DNA of 64,000 bases from Verrucomicrobiia bacterium (GCA_030427505.1 JAUICH010000009.1:1-64000), one strand, 5' to 3'; positions 53,193 through 62,254 are shown, counted from the stretch's first letter. The notes: generated from the sequence alone by a model not told the origin. A program made the numbers and translations.

Positions 53193-54983
53193 GTGAGCAG
53201 TTACCAGGTTTTCGCCCGCAAATACCGCCCCCAGACGTTCGACGACGTGCTGGGGCAGGATCATGTGGTGCAGACCCTGAAGAACGCCATCCAGCTGAAC
53301 CGGCTGGCGCACGCCTATCTCTTCGTCGGCCCGCGCGGCACGGGAAAAACCTCCACCGCCCGGATCCTGGCCAAGGCGCTGAACTGCCCAGGCGGGCCGA
53401 AGGTGGACTTCGACCCCAATAACGACCTCTGCCGGGAGATCGCGGAGGGCAACAGCCTGGACGTGCTGGAAATCGACGGCGCCAGCAACAACGGCGTGGA
53501 ACAGGTGCGCGAACTCCGGGAAACCGTGAAATTCGCGCCCGCCCGCGGCCAGTTCAAAATCTACTACATCGACGAAGTACACATGCTCACCAACCAGGCC
53601 TTCAACGCCCTGTTGAAGACCCTGGAGGAGCCGCCCTCGCATGTGAAGTTCATCTTCGCCACCACGGAGCCGAACAAGATTCTCCCGACCATCCTGAGCC
53701 GCTGCCAGCGTTTCGATCTCCGGCGCATTCCCGCGAACATCATCGCGGAGCACCTGCTCCACATCGCGAAGCTGGAAAAGGTAACCCTTTCAGAAGCCGC
53801 CGCTTACGCCATCGCCAAAGGCGCCGAGGGGGGCATGCGGGACGCCCAGTCCATGCTGGACCAACTGGTGGCGTTCTGCGGCGAGACGATCGAGGAATCG
53901 GACGTCCTGGAAATTTTCGGCTTCAACTCTCAGGAAGCCATCGGCGAACTGGGCGGATCGATCATCCAGCAGGACACCGCGGGCGCGCTGGAGCGCATTC
54001 ATTCCCAGAGCGAAGCGGGAAAAGACCTTTCCAAGCTGCTTTCCGACCTGATCGGACACTTCCGGCGCCTGGTGGTGACCAAGGTGGACCCCGGCAGCCA
54101 GGCGGAAGACGCCTCGCCGGAATACACGGAACTGCTCAAGACCCAGGAACCGCTCATCAGCGCGGACCGTCTGCTCCACGTCATTGATCTGCTGGCGGAA
54201 ACCGACGCGCGCATGCGCTGGGCTTCCAACAAGAAACTGCACTTCGAGATCGGCCTGATCAAAGCCATCCAGAGCCTCGGCGAAACGTCGTTGAGCGACG
54301 TCATTTCCATCCTGCACGGAGCCGCCTCGGGAGCGCCCACCACGGTTTCGGCGCCCACTTCCGCTCCCGCCGCTCGCAAACCGGAAAAGAAGGCCGTTTC
54401 GTCCTCCTCTCCCCCAGCCGAGGCGCCCCCCCGCGGGCGACCCGCTCCAAAAAAGCCTGAACCGGCTCCGGAAGCCGCTGCTCCGGAGACCGGCCCCACC
54501 CAGGACCTCCAGGGCGAGGAACTGTGGGCCGCCACCGTGCGGGAGTTCGGGAAAAAACGGCCCATGGCCGTGGCCTGGGCGGAAGAAGGCGTGTTCCTGG
54601 AGCAAGTGGGCCGGGAAATCGTAATCGGCTTTCCCCTGGAGTCCGCCACGGCCCGGGATTCCCTGTCGCTCCCCCGCCAGCGCAATCTCTTCCTGGAAAT
54701 CCTAAAGGACCTCACCGGTCAGGATCTCTCGATCCGGATGGATCTCCGGGAAGACCTGGCGCCCGTGGAACGTCCCTCCCTGCTGGGCCAGCCGGAAGAA
54801 GCGGCGGAAGAGGACGACCCCGAGGATGAAAGGTTTCCGGACGAACCGGAGACCGGGGCGCCATCGGACACCGGCCCGTCCGGGAATGGGAAATCCTCAG
54901 ATGACGAGCCGGAAGAAGACATCTATGATGACATCCTGATCAAAACCGCGCTGAAGGAATTCGAAGCCGAGATCAAGTCCTGA
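53193..54983 (+). CDS. dnaX: DNA polymerase III subunit tau (and gamma by frameshift)
   Basis: The 596-residue clamp-loader subunit starts at GTG 53193 with YQVFARKYRPQTFDDVLGQ. Walker A is GPRGTGKTS (about 46), Walker B IYYIDEVHML (DExx), sensor 1 FATTEPNK, and the arginine-finger region SRCQRFDLRR. Two of the four cysteines of the usual zinc module are missing (ALNC then FDPNNDLC). After residue 370 comes a Pro/Ala-rich linker and a tau C-terminal part with a long acidic tail. At residues 420-421 a slippery AAAAAAG with a downstream hairpin would give a 422-residue gamma form. ybaB follows, as in most bacteria, but recR is not next. Confidence 0.95.
   Translation: MSSYQVFARKYRPQTFDDVLGQDHVVQTLKNAIQLNRLAHAYLFVGPRGTGKTSTARILAKALNCPGGPKVDFDPNNDLCREIAEGNSLDVLEIDGASNNGVEQVRELRETVKFAPARGQFKIYYIDEVHMLTNQAFNALLKTLEEPPSHVKFIFATTEPNKILPTILSRCQRFDLRRIPANIIAEHLLHIAKLEKVTLSEAAAYAIAKGAEGGMRDAQSMLDQLVAFCGETIEESDVLEIFGFNSQEAIGELGGSIIQQDTAGALERIHSQSEAGKDLSKLLSDLIGHFRRLVVTKVDPGSQAEDASPEYTELLKTQEPLISADRLLHVIDLLAETDARMRWASNKKLHFEIGLIKAIQSLGETSLSDVISILHGAASGAPTTVSAPTSAPAARKPEKKAVSSSSPPAEAPPRGRPAPKKPEPAPEAAAPETGPTQDLQGEELWAATVREFGKKRPMAVAWAEEGVFLEQVGREIVIGFPLESATARDSLSLPRQRNLFLEILKDLTGQDLSIRMDLREDLAPVERPSLLGQPEEAAEEDDPEDERFPDEPETGAPSDTGPSGNGKSSDDEPEEDIYDDILIKTALKEFEAEIKS
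54449..54493 (+). promoter_or_regulatory. Candidate programmed -1 frameshift signal in dnaX
   Basis: The heptamer A-AAA-AAG (54449-54455) is in the zero frame CCA AAA AAG, exactly the phasing of the E. coli dnaX slippery site. After a -1 shift the next codons are GCC TGA, so translation ends at 54460, giving a 422-residue gamma subunit. Six bases further on, CCGGCTCCGG (54462-54471) pairs with CCGGAG-A-CCGG (54483-54493), ten base pairs with a single bulged A, a suitable stimulatory stem. An upstream SD-like enhancer is not obvious. Confidence 0.75.
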
Positions 54984-55056
54984 CCGATTTCAGTCATTTT
55001 TGAACCCATCCTGACATTCAGGAGTCTCCATAACTCATATAACCACCACAGGTACG

Positions 55057-55371
55057 ATGAATATTGCCAAGATGATGAAGCAAGCCCAGAAGATGCAGCA
55101 GCAGATGCAGGAAATGCAGGCTGAGCTGGCTGAACGGACCGTCGAGGTCAGCGTGGGCGGAGGAAAAGTGACCGTGGTGGCCAACGGCGCCGGAGACGTG
55201 CAGTCCATCAAGATCTCCCCGGAGGTGGTCGATCCGGAAGACGTCGAAATGCTGGAAGACCTGGTGCTCAGCGGCGTGAACTTGGCCACGGAAAAGGCCA
55301 AGGCCATGGCTTCCGAAGAAATGGGCAAGGTCACTGGCGGCCTCGGCCTGCCTCCCGGACTCGGCTTCTAA
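55057..55371 (+). CDS. ybaB: YbaB/EbfC nucleoid-associated protein
   Basis: The 104-residue DNA-binding protein has the family's N-terminal glutamine- and methionine-rich helix (KMMKQAQKMQQQMQEMQAEL), the VSVGGGKVTVVANGAG turn and the ISPEVVDPEDVEMLEDLV helix. It forms dimers that bind DNA and compact or regulate the nucleoid. Its position after dnaX is conserved across bacteria; recR, the usual next gene, is replaced by a membrane protein gene. Confidence 0.95.
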   Translation: MNIAKMMKQAQKMQQQMQEMQAELAERTVEVSVGGGKVTVVANGAGDVQSIKISPEVVDPEDVEMLEDLVLSGVNLATEKAKAMASEEMGKVTGGLGLPPGLGF

Positions 55372-55432
55372 GCCACCGGAAAAAAATCCCCCCGATCTCG
55401 ACTTATCCGAATTTCTTCGCTCGATCTGTCCC

Positions 55433-56485
55433 ATGGCGATCAGGAAAGTGTTATCAAGCTTCCTCGGCTTGATCCTTTCAGTGCTGCTGCTCGTGCTGCA
55501 CTTCGTCATCATGATGTGTTACATCAACCGCTGGGACAGCGTGACCACGCTGACCCTGCTGCCCATCTGGATGTGGGCCGGAGCGGGCCTCCTGCTTTGC
55601 GGCTTGATCTGGTTGTTCTTCCGGGGCCGGCTGGCGGTGCTGGGCATGCTGGTCTGGCTGCTGACCGGACTTGCCGCCGCCGATGAAACGCCTGGCCTGC
55701 TGCGCCAACTGCGCACCGCCGTCCTGGGACAAGACGCGGCGAAGCTGCTGGCAATTCCCGATGAGGAAAAGCTCCGGGTCGTTTCGCTCCTGGCGCCCAC
55801 GGAGGAAAACTACTCGCTGGAGCAGATTTCCGGCCTGAACCCGGACATCGTGATGATCCAGAACGCGCCCGGACGGGACGTGCTCCGGCCGCTGGCGGCC
55901 AAGTTCTTCGGCGACGAAGGTTCCTACGTGCATTCCTGGAACTGCGCCATCCTGGCCCGCGGGCACCTGGAGCGGGTCGCCATTGACGAAAGCACCGCCA
56001 GTCTCTACGCGACCCTGGAGTTGCCTACCGGTCAGGTGTTGGACTTGGTCAACATCAGCCTGGAACCGATCCTCGACCCCGAAAGCTTCTGGAAACCCGA
56101 AGCGTGGGAAAGCAATGAGTCCCTGCGCGTATCCAACCGCAACCACGTCCGTTCCGTGATCCGCATGCTGCCCCAGCACTTGGTGACGCCCCCCACCATC
56201 GTGGGCGGTGATTTGGGCGTGCCACCGTCAGACGATATTTATCGCGTTCTGCGCAGCCATTTCGTCGACGTTTATCGAGACGCCGGAGAAGGTTGCGGCA
56301 ACACCCTTCCCACCAAGTTACCTCTCTTCCGCACCAATTATGTGTGGGCAAACGACCAGCTCATCCCTCTCAAGGCTACCGTGCAGCCTTCTCAGAACTC
56401 CACCTACCGGGCGGTGGTCTGCGATCTGCGGCTGATGGGCCCCCAGGGAACGCTGGCCATGGCGGGCCGCACCATCTTTCTGTAG
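55433..56485 (+). CDS. Membrane protein with degenerate endonuclease/exonuclease/phosphatase fold
   Basis: The 350-residue protein has three N-terminal hydrophobic segments (about 8-30, 43-60 and 65-85) and a periplasmic or cytoplasmic part shaped like the EEP family: NPDIVMIQNAPGRD, NRNHVRSVIRM and TIVGGDLGVPPSDD line up with the family's QE, substrate and GGDFN blocks. The catalytic Glu (QE becomes QN), the Asn of GGDFN and the final SDHxP are changed, so activity is doubtful. It may only keep the fold. It stands where recR usually lies. Confidence 0.6.
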   Translation: MAIRKVLSSFLGLILSVLLLVLHFVIMMCYINRWDSVTTLTLLPIWMWAGAGLLLCGLIWLFFRGRLAVLGMLVWLLTGLAAADETPGLLRQLRTAVLGQDAAKLLAIPDEEKLRVVSLLAPTEENYSLEQISGLNPDIVMIQNAPGRDVLRPLAAKFFGDEGSYVHSWNCAILARGHLERVAIDESTASLYATLELPTGQVLDLVNISLEPILDPESFWKPEAWESNESLRVSNRNHVRSVIRMLPQHLVTPPTIVGGDLGVPPSDDIYRVLRSHFVDVYRDAGEGCGNTLPTKLPLFRTNYVWANDQLIPLKATVQPSQNSTYRAVVCDLRLMGPQGTLAMAGRTIFL

Positions 56486-56570
56486 GGCGAACCAGCCGTC
56501 CCCTGGTCCAGCCTACGTTCTCCTCCTTGCTTCCACCCCGCTCCGGGGTTTCACTGAAGCTTTCAGCCCC

Positions 56571-57860
56571 ATGCCCTACCCCAAGTCTATTTTTGGCGAA
56601 CGCCTCACCGCCTCCAGCGGCATTCTGGAACTCATGGACGATCTGGGCCGCGCCATGGCCACGGACCGGGACATGATCATGATGGGTGGGGGCAATCCCA
56701 GTCACGTCCCGGCGGTGCAGCAGGTCTGGCGGGAAAAGATGCTCGCCCTGGTGGAGCAGGACGCTTCCCGCTTCGACGCCATGCTGGCCGACTACGATGG
56801 CCCGGCGGGCAGCCCGCGCTTCCGGCATGCCATCGCCGATCTGCTGAACCGGGAGTTCGGCTGGTCGCTCACGGAGAAAAACGTGGGCATCACCTCTGGT
56901 GGACAGACGGCTTTTTTCTTCCTCCTCAACCGGCTGGCGGGTGACTTCGGCGACGGCACGCGAAAGCGGATTCTCTTTCCGCTCATGCCGGAATACATCG
57001 GCTACGCCAACCAGAGTGTGGGCGCGGAACTGTTCACCGCCATCCGCCCGCGGATCGAACTGCTGGAGAACCGCCGCTTCAAATACCGGATCGACTTCGA
57101 CCGCCTTCACCTGTCGAAGGAAATCGCCGCCGTCTGCGTGTCCCGCCCCACGAACCCCAGCAGCAATGTGCTGACCAATGGAGAGGTGGCGCACCTGGCC
57201 GAGCTGACCCGCGAGGCCGGCATCCCCCTCCTGATCGACAACGCCTACGGCGTGCCTTTTCCCGGCGTGGTCTTTGAAGACGCGGACCCCGTATGGGACG
57301 AGCACATCATCCTAACTCTCAGCCTGTCCAAGCTGGGCCTGCCCGGTACCCGGACGGGCATCGTCATCGCCCGGGAAGAACTGATCGCCGACGTAGCCGC
57401 GATGACAGCCATCGCCGGCCTGGCGAACGGCAACATCGGCCAGGCGCTCACCCTGCCTCTCGTGGAGAGTGGGGAGATTCTCAAGCTTAGCAAAGAAGTC
57501 ATCCGCCCCTTCTACCAGGAAAAGAGCGCCATGGCCCAAGCGCTGCTGGAAGAACACCTCCCGGCGGACCGGCCCTGGAAACTGCACCGGAGCGAAGGCG
57601 CTTTCTTTCTCTGGCTGTGGTTCGATGAACTGCCCATTCCCACCCGCGAACTGTACCAGCGGCTCAAAGCCCGGCGCACCGTGATCGTCCCGGGAGAATA
57701 CTTTTTCTATGGCCTGGAGGACGCGCCCGGTGAGACACCCTGGCCCCATGCTTCCCAGTGTATCCGGCTTTCCTACGCTCCCGCGCGGGAGGTGCTGGAG
57801 AAAGGTATCCGTATCCTGGGCGAAGAAGTCGCCAAGGCCTATGCCGAAGGCGGCGCCTGA
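56571..57860 (+). CDS. avtA: Valine-pyruvate aminotransferase (AvtA-like)
   Basis: The 429-residue class I/II PLP aminotransferase would move the amino group between valine, alanine and their keto acids. Seen are the N-terminal SGILELMDDLGRAM, MMGGGNPSHVPAV, the substrate loop DYDGPAGSPRFR, VSRPTNPSSNVLTNGEV, and the PLP lysine in LTLSLSKLGLPGTRTGI (about 250). These match AvtA better than other aminotransferases in the fold. It is convergent with a small lipoprotein gene, with 11 bases between the stops. Confidence 0.85.
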   Translation: MPYPKSIFGERLTASSGILELMDDLGRAMATDRDMIMMGGGNPSHVPAVQQVWREKMLALVEQDASRFDAMLADYDGPAGSPRFRHAIADLLNREFGWSLTEKNVGITSGGQTAFFFLLNRLAGDFGDGTRKRILFPLMPEYIGYANQSVGAELFTAIRPRIELLENRRFKYRIDFDRLHLSKEIAAVCVSRPTNPSSNVLTNGEVAHLAELTREAGIPLLIDNAYGVPFPGVVFEDADPVWDEHIILTLSLSKLGLPGTRTGIVIAREELIADVAAMTAIAGLANGNIGQALTLPLVESGEILKLSKEVIRPFYQEKSAMAQALLEEHLPADRPWKLHRSEGAFFLWLWFDELPIPTRELYQRLKARRTVIVPGEYFFYGLEDAPGETPWPHASQCIRLSYAPAREVLEKGIRILGEEVAKAYAEGGA

Positions 57861-57871
57861 TAGACGCGGTC

Positions 57872-58351
57872 CTACAATTCCTGGACCGGAATGCTTTCCA
57901 GCCGGGCGTCGTTCGGATCGAAGCCGGAGCCAACCGCGTCTCCTTTCACCAGCACATAGGCAGGCTTGCCGTTGAGGAATTCCACCTTCATGTTCAGGTC
58001 ATAGAAATCCGCGATCTTCTTGAGGATCTCTCTCCGCGAAATGTTGGACGAACTCAGATAAAACAGTGGAGACTCCTGGGCTACGTCTTCAAAGCGATAC
58101 TTGACCCCATTGATCGGTTCCTGCTCGAAGACGACATCCAGCGTCATGTTCTTCCAGCTCACGCTGAACCGTTGATCCATCCAGGCCTCCAAGCTTGGAT
58201 AATTAGACCGGAGAAACCCGGAAGAAACACTGGAAGCGGCAGGCTGAACATAGGGGCTCCCCAGGCGGGAGTCCGTGGTTTCGCAACCGGCGACACCGGC
58301 TAGCACCGCACTCCCCAGGAGGCAGAAAAACGTCTGACGTAAGACTCTCAT
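57872..58351 (-). CDS. Small lipoprotein of unknown function
   Basis: The 159-residue product begins with a lipoprotein signal peptide (VLRQTFFCLLGSAVLAGVAGC, lipobox AGVAGC, Cys23), so it should be an outer-membrane lipoprotein. The mature part has a VSWKNMTLDVVFEQEPINGV stretch and an ISRREILKKIADFYDLNMKV helix-strand unit that recalls the short N-domains of secretins, but I recognise no family with confidence. It is the last gene of the minus-strand group that contains the two-component system, 62 bases after the response regulator. Confidence 0.6.
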   Translation of the reverse strand: MRVLRQTFFCLLGSAVLAGVAGCETTDSRLGSPYVQPAASSVSSGFLRSNYPSLEAWMDQRFSVSWKNMTLDVVFEQEPINGVKYRFEDVAQESPLFYLSSSNISRREILKKIADFYDLNMKVEFLNGKPAYVLVKGDAVGSGFDPNDARLESIPVQEL

Positions 58352-58413
58352 GACTGTCAGTGGGCCACCCTCGGGAATCCTACCCCGGATGTCAATTCCA
58401 GGGTTCAGCGCTT

Positions 58414-59145
58414 TTAAGAGTTTTGGGTAGAACCTCGCGGCGCGGGTACTGAGGAACGGAAGCGATACCCGAATTCCCGGATGGTTTCGATGAACACCGG
58501 GTTTGCGGGATCGGACTCGATCTTTTTGCGCAGGCCCGTCACAAAGCGATCCACACTGCGGGAGGTCACGGTATTTCCATAGCCCCAGACGGCGTCCATG
58601 ATTTCGGCGCGGCTGAGCGCCTTGCCTGGGTGACGGAGAAAATAAGCCAATAGATCATACTCGGTGGGGGAAAGCTTCACCGGCGTCCCCTCCCGGCCGC
58701 GCAACTTGTGAGCCCGTGTATCCAGCCGGAACTCGCCGAAGGCCTGTTCGTCCGGCCCGGCGGTCTCTTCTTCCTCCTGAACGCCGCAGCGGCGCAACAC
58801 GGCTCCGGCGCGAGCCAGCAGTTCCTTCACGCTGAAGGGCTTGGTCATGTAGTCGTCCGCCCCCAGGCCCAGGCCCAGCAACACATCGCTCTCCTCGTCT
58901 TTGGCGGTGAGGAAGATAGTCGGAATGGTCAGTCCGGCCTGGCGCAGATAGCGGCAAATCTCGTAGCCGTTCACATAGGGCAGCATAACGTCCAGGATCA
59001 GCAGGTCCGGCTTCAGGCGCTGGGCCTTTTCCAAGCCAGCCTCGCCATCCGCAGCGGTTTCCACATGGTAGCCCCGCCAGGTAAAATTGTCTGACAAGCC
59101 CCTCAACAGAGCGGGGTCGTCTTCTACGATGAGGACGGCAGACAT
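58414..59145 (-). CDS. OmpR/PhoB-family response regulator
   Basis: The 243-residue DNA-binding regulator has a receiver domain (phospho-acceptor Asp in LLILDVMLPYVNG, Lys in MTKPFSVKELLA) and a winged-helix domain (VKLSPTEYDLLAYFLRHPG, TSRSVDRFVTGLRKKIE). It overlaps the cognate histidine kinase by 22 bases, so the two are co-expressed. Target genes are not clear. Confidence 0.93.
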   Translation of the reverse strand: MSAVLIVEDDPALLRGLSDNFTWRGYHVETAADGEAGLEKAQRLKPDLLILDVMLPYVNGYEICRYLRQAGLTIPTIFLTAKDEESDVLLGLGLGADDYMTKPFSVKELLARAGAVLRRCGVQEEEETAGPDEQAFGEFRLDTRAHKLRGREGTPVKLSPTEYDLLAYFLRHPGKALSRAEIMDAVWGYGNTVTSRSVDRFVTGLRKKIESDPANPVFIETIREFGYRFRSSVPAPRGSTQNS

Positions 59146-60437
59146 GCGTTATCCAGGTTGGGGTTTTCAACTTCGGGACCGGAGGCCACCACGGTCTCAG
59201 GCGCCTCCGCCGCGGGTAAAGAAAGAACCGCCACCGTGCCACCGCCAGGGCGCTCCTCCAGCCGCACCTGTCCCTGCAAGGCTTCCGCGATCCGCTGACA
59301 GATGGCGAGCCCCAAGCCGACGCCTCCTCCCACGCGGGACAAGCGCCGGTCGGACTGAAAGAAGCGCTCGAAGACCCGCTTTCTGTCCGCGGCGGGAATC
59401 CCTGGCCCCCGGTCGGCGACCACGATCTCCACGGTTGTTCCCATCCGCCGCGTGGCGAGGCTCAACTCAGGAGGCTTCCCACCATACTTAAGCCCATTTT
59501 CGATGAGGTTTCCCACCACGGCCACCAGGGCTTCGCCGTGACCCGCCGCAAATACTCCTGGTTCCACGCCTGACAGGTCCACCTTGCCGTTACATTCCAA
59601 GGCCAGGCTTTGGTGCTTGGCCACGGCCTGACGAATGACCTCAGCCAGATCCACGGAGCGGGTCACATACGCCGCGCGTTTCCCTTCCATGCGGCCGAGG
59701 GTGAGAAACTGCTCGATGGTCTGGGCCAGGCGCTCGTTCTCCCGCGCCAAGAGAGGGAGATAGGCCTCCCAAAGTTCGGGCCGTTTTTCACCTTCCTCCC
59801 GTAGCGTTTCCAACAGCAGGCGGCTGGATGCCACGGGCGTTCTCAACTCGTGAGCTACCGTGGAAAGGATATCGCTGCGCAGGTCTTCGGTCTCCATGCG
59901 CCGGTTGACCGCCATCCAGACCAGTCCGGCCGCCAGGCAGACGCCCGCCACCACCCAGAACGTGCGGCGGAAAGACTCAGCCTTCTGGTCGCGCTCCATC
60001 TCTTCCACGCCGGACATGCTGAGGTCTTCCACCTGCACCCGCCAGCCTTTCAGCATTCCTTCCGGCACATCATAGACCACCCCCCGTGGAGCCGGAGCCT
60101 CCGCGTCTGTCACGGCATTTCCGGGCAGAACGGTGATCGTCGCGTTCTCTCTCACGACATCCACCAGGGCCCGGCGAATCTCTTCACTGATGGCCCCTTT
60201 TTCTTCGATGGCCACGGACGCCTCGCTGCCCCGGAGGCGCTGCGCCACCTTGTTCACGGTGCGGGCCACCACGTCCCGATAGACGCCTTTTTCATGTTCC
60301 ATGGCCTGCTCCCGTTCCCAGCGGTAGCTGTCCATGGCGGTCCGGACCAGCATAGCCGTGGGGATCAAAGGCAGCAGCGCCAGCAGGATCAGCAGCCACC
60401 GGAATTGCTCCCGGCTGATCTGGACATGTCCTTTCAC
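59124..60437 (-). CDS. Sensor histidine kinase, two transmembrane segments
   Basis: The 437-residue membrane kinase has membrane segments at about 13-33 and 160-180 enclosing a periplasmic sensor region of about 125 residues. The catalytic part has an HisKA with STVAHELRTPVASSRLLL (phospho-His), an HATPase with GNLIENGLKYGG (N box) and DRGPGIPAADRKRVFERFF (G1/F boxes). It pairs with the overlapping regulator gene. A terminator separates it from the pseudopilin gene upstream, so it has its own promoter in the 112-base gap. Confidence 0.9.
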   Translation of the reverse strand: MKGHVQISREQFRWLLILLALLPLIPTAMLVRTAMDSYRWEREQAMEHEKGVYRDVVARTVNKVAQRLRGSEASVAIEEKGAISEEIRRALVDVVRENATITVLPGNAVTDAEAPAPRGVVYDVPEGMLKGWRVQVEDLSMSGVEEMERDQKAESFRRTFWVVAGVCLAAGLVWMAVNRRMETEDLRSDILSTVAHELRTPVASSRLLLETLREEGEKRPELWEAYLPLLARENERLAQTIEQFLTLGRMEGKRAAYVTRSVDLAEVIRQAVAKHQSLALECNGKVDLSGVEPGVFAAGHGEALVAVVGNLIENGLKYGGKPPELSLATRRMGTTVEIVVADRGPGIPAADRKRVFERFFQSDRRLSRVGGGVGLGLAICQRIAEALQGQVRLEERPGGGTVAVLSLPAAEAPETVVASGPEVENPNLDNACLPSSS

Positions 60438-60462
60438 GTCACCATCCTATCAGTCCGCGAAG

Positions 60463-60510
60463 AAAAAGGGGAGCCGAACGATCATGAATCTCAGTTCCAT
60501 CCGGCTCCCC
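60463..60510 (-). terminator. Rho-independent terminator of the pseudopilin gene
   Basis: On the minus strand GGGGAGCCG (60510-60502) pairs perfectly with CGGCTCCCC (60476-60468), loop 25 bases, followed by TTTTT (60467-60463). It lies 40 bases after the pilin-like stop codon and about 26 bases before the kinase start. Confidence 0.8.
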
Positions 60511-60549
60511 CACCCCGCTTGGCAAAACTCGTTTAGTTCCGCTTCCGCT

Positions 60550-61230
60550 TTAGCCTTCGGGATCAAGCAGGCGGGCTCCTTCCGGCATGTAGCTGCCCAC
60601 GCTCAGCGCGTTCTGATCCGGGTTCTCGATATACGGAATGAAACGATTCTCGTCATCCCCCATCAGCAAGACCGTCTGCACCGAGCCGCCAATGCGGGCG
60701 ACCACCGCCTTTTTCCCATCCCAGCAACCGCCGCGTTGCCCTTGTTCCCTGACATAGCTGCCAGAGCCGTTCGTGCCATCCACGACAATCGGCCATTCGG
60801 AACGGGAAGTGGTATTCAGTCCAGCAATGTAGGCAAAGTGGTTTTCGCCCGCCCGCAAACGGTCGGAGGGGTCCGCGATCTTCCCATCCGCGAGCGGCCC
60901 CCAGGCGGACCGGCTGACCGCAAAGACCTTTTCGCTGTCCAGATAGTCGGGAATCAGCGTCCGGAACACTTCGTTCGAGTTTGAATAGTCCTCTCCTTCC
61001 ACGTTCGCCGCGCCGGGAAACAAGCCGTCCATGTCTTCGGCGGAAGTTCGCAGTCCGAGGAAAATCTGGCGGGCGTTCTGCATGGCCTGGTTCATTTGCG
61101 CGGCCCGGATGGCGGCCTGCATGCCCGGCATGGCCACGCCCGCCAAAATGGCGATGATGGCGATGACGGTCAGCAGTTCCACCAGGGTAAAGCCGTCTCT
61201 TCTTCTCCGGTTGGGTCGTGGTGTTTTCAT
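60550..61230 (-). CDS. Type II secretion/type IV-like pseudopilin
   Basis: The product has about 226 residues from ATG 61230, chosen over an upstream ATG because AAGGA lies 8 bases before it. The prepilin signature is RRRRDGFTLVELLTVIAI, with cleavage after Gly and a first mature Phe, Glu5 in VELL, and a long N-terminal hydrophobic helix. The C-terminal head shows no family signature. It is the H-X-DG-like 'prepilin-type N-terminal cleavage/methylation domain' protein class common in Planctomycetes/Verrucomicrobia. No secretion ATPase is nearby. Confidence 0.9.
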   Translation of the reverse strand: MKTPRPNRRRRDGFTLVELLTVIAIIAILAGVAMPGMQAAIRAAQMNQAMQNARQIFLGLRTSAEDMDGLFPGAANVEGEDYSNSNEVFRTLIPDYLDSEKVFAVSRSAWGPLADGKIADPSDRLRAGENHFAYIAGLNTTSRSEWPIVVDGTNGSGSYVREQGQRGGCWDGKKAVVARIGGSVQTVLLMGDDENRFIPYIENPDQNALSVGSYMPEGARLLDPEG

Positions 61231-61412
61231 TGTCGATTCCTTCAGTTTGGGTTTATTGATGCGCCGCTCCCATGTGGGGCCAGCCATGTTGGTTCGGAAG
61301 GAATCTTGGGGAACCCATGTTACCGTTTGGTTACCGTCCGGTTCTCATTTCGCGAAATCTTCAAAGCCAACACGATCCGCCTCAGACACCGAGCCTTCTG
61401 GAAACACACCTC

Positions 61413-61982
61413 ATGGAATCGACCCACGAACCTGAGAACCCCTGGCAAACCCACGAAACCCACACCATCTACGACAACCCGTGGATCAAGGTCACGGAAA
61501 GCCAGGTCACCAATCCCAGCGGCGGACCCGGCATCTATGGCGTCGTTCATTACAAGCACGTCGCCACGGGCGTCATCCCCATCGACGACGAAGGCCACAC
61601 CTGGCTGGTGGGCCAGTACCGCTACCCCACCAACACCTATGAGTGGGAAATTCCGGAAGGCGGCGCCTCACCCGGCGAACCGCCGCTGGAAGGCGTGAAG
61701 CGGGAACTGGCCGAAGAAGCCGGCCTGCGGGCGGAGAAGTGGGAACTGATCCTGAAGATGCACCTCTCCAACTGCGTGTCGAACGAAGTGGCCTACCTTT
61801 ACGTGGCGCGTGACCTAAGCCCAGCGGAGCGGAATCCCGACGAAACCGAGAAGCTGGCCGTCAAACGCCTGCCGCTGGAAGAAGTCTTCGCCATGCTGGA
61901 CCGGGGCGAAATTACCGACGCCATGTCCGTGGCCGCCCTGTGGAAGCTGCGCTGGATGCTGAAGGAGGAGGATCAGGCTTAG
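61413..61982 (+). CDS. Nudix hydrolase, ADP-ribose pyrophosphatase-like
   Basis: The 189-residue protein has the full Nudix box GGASPGEPPLEGVKRELAEE followed by AGL (about residues 83-105), which binds Mg and cleaves nucleoside diphosphate compounds. The upstream GQYRYPTNTYEWEIPEGG stretch is characteristic of the ADP-ribose pyrophosphatase (NudF-like) branch. ATG 61413 is used; longer in-frame starts would run through the pilin promoter. It is divergent from the pilin gene. Confidence 0.88.
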   Translation: MESTHEPENPWQTHETHTIYDNPWIKVTESQVTNPSGGPGIYGVVHYKHVATGVIPIDDEGHTWLVGQYRYPTNTYEWEIPEGGASPGEPPLEGVKRELAEEAGLRAEKWELILKMHLSNCVSNEVAYLYVARDLSPAERNPDETEKLAVKRLPLEEVFAMLDRGEITDAMSVAALWKLRWMLKEEDQA

Positions 61983-62254
61983 CTTCCCCGTTGGGGCCGC
62001 GAAGCGGCAAAGGTGGCCCTCAACCTCAGGGCGAGGAACTCAGGAACCGCTCGTCCGTCCCATGGCGGCGAACGCTCCACTGCCAAAACGTGCTAAGCCA
62101 TTACCAATCCCCACGCTCTCGCGCACAGCAGCTTGATGTCCTAACAAAGACGATGCGCCTCTTCACTCTGCTACCGTGAACGCGCCCGGAGATCGCGTTC
62201 CACCTTTCCTGGCTCGCGCGCTAACAATGTTAATTCCACGCCAGCTGCTTCGGC
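61983..62254. other. Intergenic region between the Nudix gene and guaA
   Basis: About 270 bases between convergent genes. A short GCCCT/AGGGC stem at 62011-62027 is present, without a T-run. I see no gene, tRNA or convincing terminator here. Confidence 0.5.
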
